Both the position numbers and the translations under genes were made by a program. From contig NSHZ01000009.1 of the NCBI GenBank assembly GCA_002737595.1, positions 1 to 27,854 of the forward strand: DNA of 27,854 nt, given 5' to 3'. Of the stretch, positions 24,329 through 27,854 are shown one piece after another. This DNA is from Actinomycetota bacterium. GTDB taxonomy: Bacteria > Actinomycetota > Actinomycetes > Nanopelagicales > Nanopelagicaceae. How positions within the stretch are numbered: position 1 is the first letter of the stretch; each line of letters starts with the position of its first letter. The notes under the pieces were generated by a model. It ran no database searches. It had not been told where the DNA came from and saw nothing but the letters and a program-made list of their open reading frames with translations.

Positions 24329-25543
24329 TTAGCGAGCGTTACTCAGTTTACGAATTGTTGGCTCGAAGAGAATAACGATAATCGCCACCGTCACCACGAC
24401 CGCACCGATCAGGCTGGTTTTCGCGATCCCCAGACCCGCAATCGCTGGGCCTGCGATAGCCAAACCGATGGGTTGGAAGATTAACGAGAAGGTCATGTCG
24501 TAGGCGCTCACTCGGGAAAGAGATTCGCGTGGAATATGTAATTGAAGCGCGGTCATCCAATGGATGTACCAGCTCTCAATGGTGATCCCCCACAACAGTG
24601 CCGCACCAGCAATCACCAGCAGCGGTATCGAAGGCCGCAGCAGGAAGACGTACAGTGCCGCAGTGAACGATAGAAGAGTGCAGAAGTAGAGCGGATGTTT
24701 GGGCTTAAATCGGGTATTCAATACTGAGCCAAGCACAAAACCAATGGCTTCCATCGTCGCAATAAATGCCCAAGCCTTAGCGCCACCAAAGTGTTCCTTC
24801 ATCAGCACGGGACCAAGTACGCCCTCAGCACCACGCATCACCATCATGATCACTGAGAAACCAGCAACCACCACGACTACCCACCGAAATGAAAGAAAGA
24901 CTTTCCAGCCGGATCTCAATTCATGGAACATGCTCTCACCCGAGGGCTCAGAGACTTTATGTCGATGCCGCAATTTCCAAACCAACACTGCGGCTAACAA
25001 GAATGAAATTCCATCGCCAGCAATTCCGGCAGCTCCACCAAAAGCACTTACCAGCACACCTGCAACAGCAGCACCGCTAATGAAACCAATGTTGCTGGCG
25101 ACCGAGACAAAGCCATTCATTTGTTGCAAGTGTTCTTCTTCAACCACTAAGGGGACTAAACCAGGGAATGCGGGCGACCAAAGAGCGTTAAGGAATCCAG
25201 AAAGAATGCTTAACGCAATCAGGAGTGGCATTCCGGTCTGCTCACTCCAAAAGAGATATGCCATGACAAGCAAATCCAACCCAAGGATGAAATCTGAGAT
25301 CGCGATGATGGTGGGGCGTCGATGTCTATCAGCCCAGATTCCGCCGAGTGGCAAGAAGAGCACCATCGAAACTGCCTGCACACTCAGCAAGATGCCAAGC
25401 ATCGACGCAGATCCACCTTTGGACTCCAATACCGCAAATGCGAGCGCGACGGGTCCCATTCCATTGCCCAGGTTCGAAACCAATCGTGCGAGTAAGAGAC
25501 GGCGCACGCCCAGCATCGCAAGAATTTCTTTGGTGGTACTCAC
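24329..25543 (-). CDS. MFS transporter, EntS/MFS_3-type exporter
   Basis: A 404-residue protein with 12 hydrophobic helices. The N-terminal pattern FRRLLLARLVSNLGNGM-type start (here VRRLLLARLVSNLG), ALAFAVLE, and LPLGGIWADRHRRP (A-motif) fit the MFS_3 group that contains the enterobactin exporter EntS and many macrolide or siderophore exporters. It probably exports a small molecule; which one is not visible and no siderophore genes are nearby. Start is the GTG at 25541-25543, exactly 6 bases after TAGACT, with no ribosome binding site, so a leaderless mRNA is likely. Divergent from the VIT-family gene over 68 bases that contain the palindrome AGGTATACCT. Followed by tRNA-Lys after 52 bases. 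Confidence 0.85.
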   Translation of the reverse strand: MSTTKEILAMLGVRRLLLARLVSNLGNGMGPVALAFAVLESKGGSASMLGILLSVQAVSMVLFLPLGGIWADRHRRPTIIAISDFILGLDLLVMAYLFWSEQTGMPLLIALSILSGFLNALWSPAFPGLVPLVVEEEHLQQMNGFVSVASNIGFISGAAVAGVLVSAFGGAAGIAGDGISFLLAAVLVWKLRHRHKVSEPSGESMFHELRSGWKVFLSFRWVVVVVAGFSVIMMVMRGAEGVLGPVLMKEHFGGAKAWAFIATMEAIGFVLGSVLNTRFKPKHPLYFCTLLSFTAALYVFLLRPSIPLLVIAGAALLWGITIESWYIHWMTALQLHIPRESLSRVSAYDMTFSLIFQPIGLAIAGPAIAGLGIAKTSLIGAVVVTVAIIVILFEPTIRKLSNAR

Positions 25544-25549
25544 TCGTGG

Positions 25550-25555
25550 AGTCTA
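25550..25555 (-). promoter_or_regulatory. -10 element TAGACT for leaderless MFS exporter gene
   Basis: On the minus strand TAGACT is followed by six bases (CCACGA) and the GTG at 25543. Confidence 0.6.
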
Positions 25556-25563
25556 GTGAAGTT

Positions 25564-25573
25564 AGGTATACCT
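25564..25573. promoter_or_regulatory. Palindrome AGGTATACCT between divergent transporter genes
   Basis: A perfect 10-base palindrome that lies 8 bases upstream of the exporter's -10, within its -35/-10 spacer, and about 27 bases upstream of the VIT gene's -10. The position suits a regulator of either gene. The spacing does not match a DtxR/IdeR iron box, so no regulator is proposed. Confidence 0.35.
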
Positions 25574-25599
25574 TCGGTGCGATTTCCGCGCTCAACCGA

Positions 25600-25605
25600 T
25601 AGGTT
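25600..25605 (+). promoter_or_regulatory. -10 element TAGGTT for leaderless VIT-family gene
   Basis: TAGGTT is followed by six bases (CTCATT) and the ATG at 25612; there is no ribosome binding site. Confidence 0.6.
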
Positions 25606-25611
25606 CTCATT

Positions 25612-26322
25612 ATGCCTACGCCTGCAATTATTGAACGAAACAAGCGACATCGCACACATCGCGCCGGTTGGCTCCGCGCTGCTGTACTTGGCGCAAATGA
25701 TGGTCTTGTTTCTACTTCTAGCCTCATGATTGGTGTAGCAGCTGCCCGTGGCGGGTATTCCGCAATTCTCACTGCAGGTGTTGCAGGTATTGCCGCGGGT
25801 GCGATGGCGATGGCCGCTGGCGAATATGTTTCGGTAAGTGCGCAAACAGATATCGAAGAAGCCGATGCAGCTATCGAACGCGAGCACCTGCTAGCAGATC
25901 CACAAGGTGAGTTGGAAGAACTTGCCGAGATTTACGAAGGGCGTGGTTTGCCGAAAGAACTTGCTATACAAGTTGCCGTTCACATGCACAAAAAGGATGC
26001 ACTTGGAGCACACTTACGTGATGAGCTCGGTCAGTTTGAGCACACAAAAGCTCGCCCAGCACAAGCAGCGATGGCATCAGCGGCCACGTTCACACTTGGC
26101 GGAATGATCCCGCTACTGGGCATCTTTCCGAAAGATTCGAGCACACGAGTAATCACGATTATTGTCATCACCATGATCGGTCTTGCAATTGCCGGCGCTG
26201 CCGGTGCGCGCGCTGCAGGTACGAGTTACTTTAAACCCACGATGCGAGTAATGCTCGGCGGCACATTAGCTATGGCAATCACCGCTGGAATTGGTCACTT
26301 GGCTCACGTCGCTGGAATTTAA
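25612..26322 (+). CDS. VIT1/CCC1-family Fe(II)/Mn(II) transporter
   Basis: A 236-residue membrane protein of the VIT family. The N-terminal helix carries the signature WLRAAVLGANDGLVSTSSLMIGVAAA, followed by GEYVSVSAQTDIEEAD with its membrane-proximal acidic residues. The cytoplasmic helical segment (about 85-140, rich in Glu: EREHLL, ELEELAEIYEGRG) is where VIT proteins bind metal. A second pair of helices is TFTLGGMIPLLGIF and beyond. Eukaryotic relatives move Fe2+/Mn2+ out of the cytosol by proton antiport; a bacterial member would export or detoxify these metals. The start ATG is 6 bases after TAGGTT. It diverges from an MFS exporter across a palindrome-containing gap. Confidence 0.9.
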   Translation: MPTPAIIERNKRHRTHRAGWLRAAVLGANDGLVSTSSLMIGVAAARGGYSAILTAGVAGIAAGAMAMAAGEYVSVSAQTDIEEADAAIEREHLLADPQGELEELAEIYEGRGLPKELAIQVAVHMHKKDALGAHLRDELGQFEHTKARPAQAAMASAATFTLGGMIPLLGIFPKDSSTRVITIIVITMIGLAIAGAAGARAAGTSYFKPTMRVMLGGTLAMAITAGIGHLAHVAGI

Positions 26323-26346
26323 GTACCGAATCAGAATTTAAAGAGC

Positions 26347-26643
26347 TTAAGCAGAAGCAACTTTCGGCTTCGCGCTCGCCTTAGTGACAGGTTTAGTTAC
26401 AGGCTTGGTCATTGGTTTAACGACAGGCTTCGCTTTGTTTACTAATCCACCACCGGTGCCAGTACCTTCATCCTCTTCAGTTTCATCATCGTCACCACCA
26501 CCCCCGGGGCCGCCTCCCTGGATAAACGGCTTACCCGGGGTGGTGGGTGACGCTGCAACTTACATACCGGCGCCAACACTCAAGAGGAGGAGTGAACTTG
26601 AGAGCGCGATAGCGAGTGTTTTACTCGCTAAGCGGTATGACAT
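26347..26643 (-). pseudogene. Small exported acidic/KP-repeat protein gene broken by one in-frame stop
   Basis: On the minus strand a 97-residue product would be made if one TAA at 26562-26560 were sense. Upstream of it lies MSYRLASKTLAIALSSSLLL (a clear signal peptide, 27 codons), and directly after it, in the same frame, VAASPTTPGKPF, a Gly-rich stretch, an acidic run (DDDETEEDE), a second Gly-rich stretch and a Lys/Pro repeat tail (KPVVKPMTKPVTKPVTK) ending at a TAA. The ATG at 26641-26643 has AGGGG 5 bases before it. The stop falls where signal peptidase would cut (VGAGM-stop-VAAS); one base change from TAT or TAC would give it. It could be a real nonsense mutation, a sequencing or assembly error, or a read-through site. 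No start codon lies between the stop and the mature part. Confidence 0.62.
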
Positions 26644-26664
26644 ATTTGCCCCTATTCCCTGCGA

Positions 26665-26680
26665 CCGAGACCCCTCTCGG
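26665..26680 (-). promoter_or_regulatory. Hairpin in the leader of the broken small gene
   Basis: CCGAGA-CCCC-TCTCGG is a perfect 6-bp stem with a four-base loop. It lies 22 bases before the ATG at 26643 and after a possible -10 (TACTTT on the minus strand, 26694-26689), so it would be near the 5' end of that mRNA. It could instead end transcripts from the upstream SDR gene. Confidence 0.35.
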
Positions 26681-26790
26681 CTGATTCAAAAGTAGGGGGT
26701 GACCCTGTGTGAGTAAGGGTTCAATCCAGAGATCTTTCTATGAACTCTCTGTGGACGCTCGCGCGGACTAAACCCCGGCCCTGAGCAGGG

Positions 26791-27555
26791 TCAAGACATT
26801 GACAGTCCGCCGTCGACCGGCAATACCACTCCAGAGATGTAGGAGGAAGCTCCGCTGGCGAGAAAGAGGAGTGCGTTATCGAGTTCCTCCTGCCGTCCAA
26901 TACGACCCATCGGGGTAAATTGTGAGACTTGAGCTGCCAAATGATCGCCCATTTGCTCTGTCATTTCTGATTCGAAATAGCCCGGAGCAAGCGCATTAAC
27001 GCGAATCCCTTTGCGCCCGGCCCATTGCAACGAAAGATCGCGCGTTAATCCCATAACTGCTGCTTTACTTGAAACGTAAGCTGCCTGAGGCAGCCCTAAG
27101 GGTCGAAAACCTAGAATGCTTGAGATATTGATAATCGATGATCCCGGCTGTGCCACACGCGCAAATGATTGCGCCATCCAGTAAGAGCCTTTGAGATTAA
27201 TATCGATGACTTCGGAAAACTCCTGCCAACTTTCTTTCAACGCAGGCTTTGCTGTTCCGACGCCAGCATTATTAATCAAAATATCTACCTTGCCGAACTC
27301 AGCCATCGCACCATCGATCAAAGCTTGGCAATCTTCTGGCTTCGACACATCTGTGGCGATCGCAATGACTCGTCGCCCCATCGCAGCGATCTCAGCGCGT
27401 GTCTCTTCCAACCGATCAACGCGGCGCGCGCCTAATACCAAATCGGCTCCAGCTTCGGCGAGCGCCTTAGCAAAGCCAGCACCAAGACCAGAGGAGGCGC
27501 CAGTGACCACCGCAACTTTGCCATCCACTCTAAATCGTGACTCAATCCCAGCCAT
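26791..27555 (-). CDS. Short-chain dehydrogenase/reductase (SDR)
   Basis: A 254-residue classical SDR. The cofactor loop is VTGASSGLGAGFA (near residues 17-29) with LGARRVDRLEE after it, where the two Arg suggest NADP(H) preference; other motifs are TDVSKPED, INNAGVG, the Ser of INISSILG, the catalytic Y-x3-K in AAYVSSKAA, and APGYFESEM. C-terminal ISGVVLPVDGGLSMS is typical. The reading frame also begins at an ATG at 27576, but GGGAG lies 6 bases before the ATG at 27555 and the resulting N-terminus has the usual SDR length. It diverges from the ACAD10-like phosphotransferase gene; such pairs often sit in acyl-CoA or hydroxyacid catabolic clusters, so a hydroxyacyl substrate is plausible. Confidence 0.9.
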   Translation of the reverse strand: MAGIESRFRVDGKVAVVTGASSGLGAGFAKALAEAGADLVLGARRVDRLEETRAEIAAMGRRVIAIATDVSKPEDCQALIDGAMAEFGKVDILINNAGVGTAKPALKESWQEFSEVIDINLKGSYWMAQSFARVAQPGSSIINISSILGFRPLGLPQAAYVSSKAAVMGLTRDLSLQWAGRKGIRVNALAPGYFESEMTEQMGDHLAAQVSQFTPMGRIGRQEELDNALLFLASGASSYISGVVLPVDGGLSMS

Positions 27556-27584
27556 CTCGCACTCCCATTCATGCATTTTGGCGA

Positions 27585-27590
27585 TACCGT
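27585..27590 (+). promoter_or_regulatory. -10 element TACCGT for leaderless phosphotransferase gene
   Basis: TACCGT is followed by six bases (TTCGCC) and the ATG at 27597, with no ribosome binding site. On the other strand the overlapping TATCGC could serve the SDR gene. Confidence 0.55.
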
Positions 27591-27596
27591 TTCGCC

Positions 27597-27854
27597 ATGA
27601 CAGGAGGGAATCTACCGGGTCTTGATCTGGCTCGACTAGGTCAATACCTGCGCCACGCAGAGCCTATGCTCGCTGCGGATTCTTTCATCGCAGAGTTAGC
27701 TCGCGGAGGTCGTTCAAACCTCACCTACTTCGTCACCACGTCAAGTGGCCAGGAATTTGTCTTACGGCGCCCGCCGCTTGGTCACGTGCAGGCCACCGCA
27801 CACGATATGGGCCGCGAATATCGCGTTATGTCGGCACTTGCCCCAACAGGTGTA
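27597..27854 (+). CDS. Phosphotransferase family protein (APH-like, ACAD10/LvaA type), N-terminal part
   Basis: The first 86 codons of a gene that runs off the window. The translation has the N-lobe of an aminoglycoside-phosphotransferase-like kinase: ELARGGRSNLTYFV (Gly-rich loop), EFVLRRPPLGHV with the likely ATP Lys position taken by Arg in LRRPP, and ATAHDMGREYRVM, a segment shared with ACAD10/ACAD11 kinase domains and with bacterial LvaA-type kinases. Those enzymes phosphorylate 4-hydroxyacyl-CoA compounds, so a hydroxyacid catabolic role is likely but not shown. The start ATG is 6 bases after TACCGT, suggesting a leaderless mRNA. Divergent from the SDR gene. Confidence 0.83.
   Translation, partial: MTGGNLPGLDLARLGQYLRHAEPMLAADSFIAELARGGRSNLTYFVTTSSGQEFVLRRPPLGHVQATAHDMGREYRVMSALAPTGV

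Noticed and set aside
24699..25556. 285-codon open frame on the plus strand
   Set aside because: It lies wholly antisense to the MFS exporter, which has clear helices and family motifs; the translation is low-complexity (Pro/Thr/Ser/Arg-rich) with no recognisable domain.
25562..25576. DtxR/IdeR iron box between the exporter and the VIT gene
   Set aside because: AGGT and ACCT are two bases apart here; in the 19-base DtxR consensus they are seven apart.
26384..26695. 103-codon open frame on the plus strand, rich in Thr, Gly, Pro and Ser
   Set aside because: It is the mirror of the Gly-rich and KP-repeat segment of the minus-strand broken gene, which has a signal peptide and ribosome binding site; the plus frame has neither.
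1..27854. Mobile elements, CRISPR arrays or phage islands
   Set aside because: No transposase, integrase, tandem direct repeats with spacers or tRNA-flanked insertion was seen; the tRNA-Lys has ordinary neighbours.

Overview
The window looks like an ordinary chromosomal stretch of an actinobacterium with base composition near 50% GC (judged by eye, not computed). Pointers are: many start codons preceded directly by a TANNNT -10 hexamer with no ribosome binding site (leaderless genes), a Nur-type operator at a NicT transporter, FluG-type glutamine synthetase relatives, and secreted proteins with short Cys/Lys-rich modules of the kind I associate with freshwater Nanopelagicales (acI group). The order-level placement is an inference. 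The window is gene-dense, with 26 intact or edge-cut protein genes, one broken gene and one tRNA-Lys. I see no insertion sequence, phage gene, CRISPR array or rRNA, and no gene-free stretch longer than 300 bases.

Layout. 1-2022 (minus) is a membrane flavin electron-transfer cassette: ferric-reductase-like flavocytochrome, secreted FMN-binding protein, and ApbE flavin transferase (cut by the window edge). 2115-5861 holds an MFS carrier plus aldo/keto reductase operon, a Bcr/CflA-type exporter and a DoxX-like membrane protein; the last two diverge from only 17 bp. 5877-7870 (minus) has a purine nucleoside phosphorylase followed by a secreted protein with a complete set of PHM-type copper ligands.

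7899-15765 is the most interesting block: a FluG-type glutamine synthetase homologue, a class II amidotransferase, an APC amine/amino-acid permease behind a structured leader, a cyclase-family hydrolase, a second glutamine synthetase homologue, a FluG-type amidohydrolase and a DUF3445 (heme-dependent oxidative N-demethylase) protein. Together they look like uptake and breakdown of an amine, probably N-methylated, through gamma-glutamyl intermediates, with the two halves of the FluG architecture as separate genes. The substrate cannot be read from the sequence.

15799-20770 has a TM2/GYF-like membrane protein, an acyl-CoA ligase, a glutamate dehydrogenase (which could recover nitrogen from glutamate) and a nickel/cobalt permease with a candidate Nur box. 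20827-24202 encodes two secreted proteins, followed by tRNA-Lys. 24329-26322 is a divergent MFS exporter / VIT-family metal transporter pair. 26347-26643 is a small exported-protein gene broken by one in-frame stop. The window ends with a divergent SDR dehydrogenase / ACAD10-like phosphotransferase pair, the latter cut by the edge.
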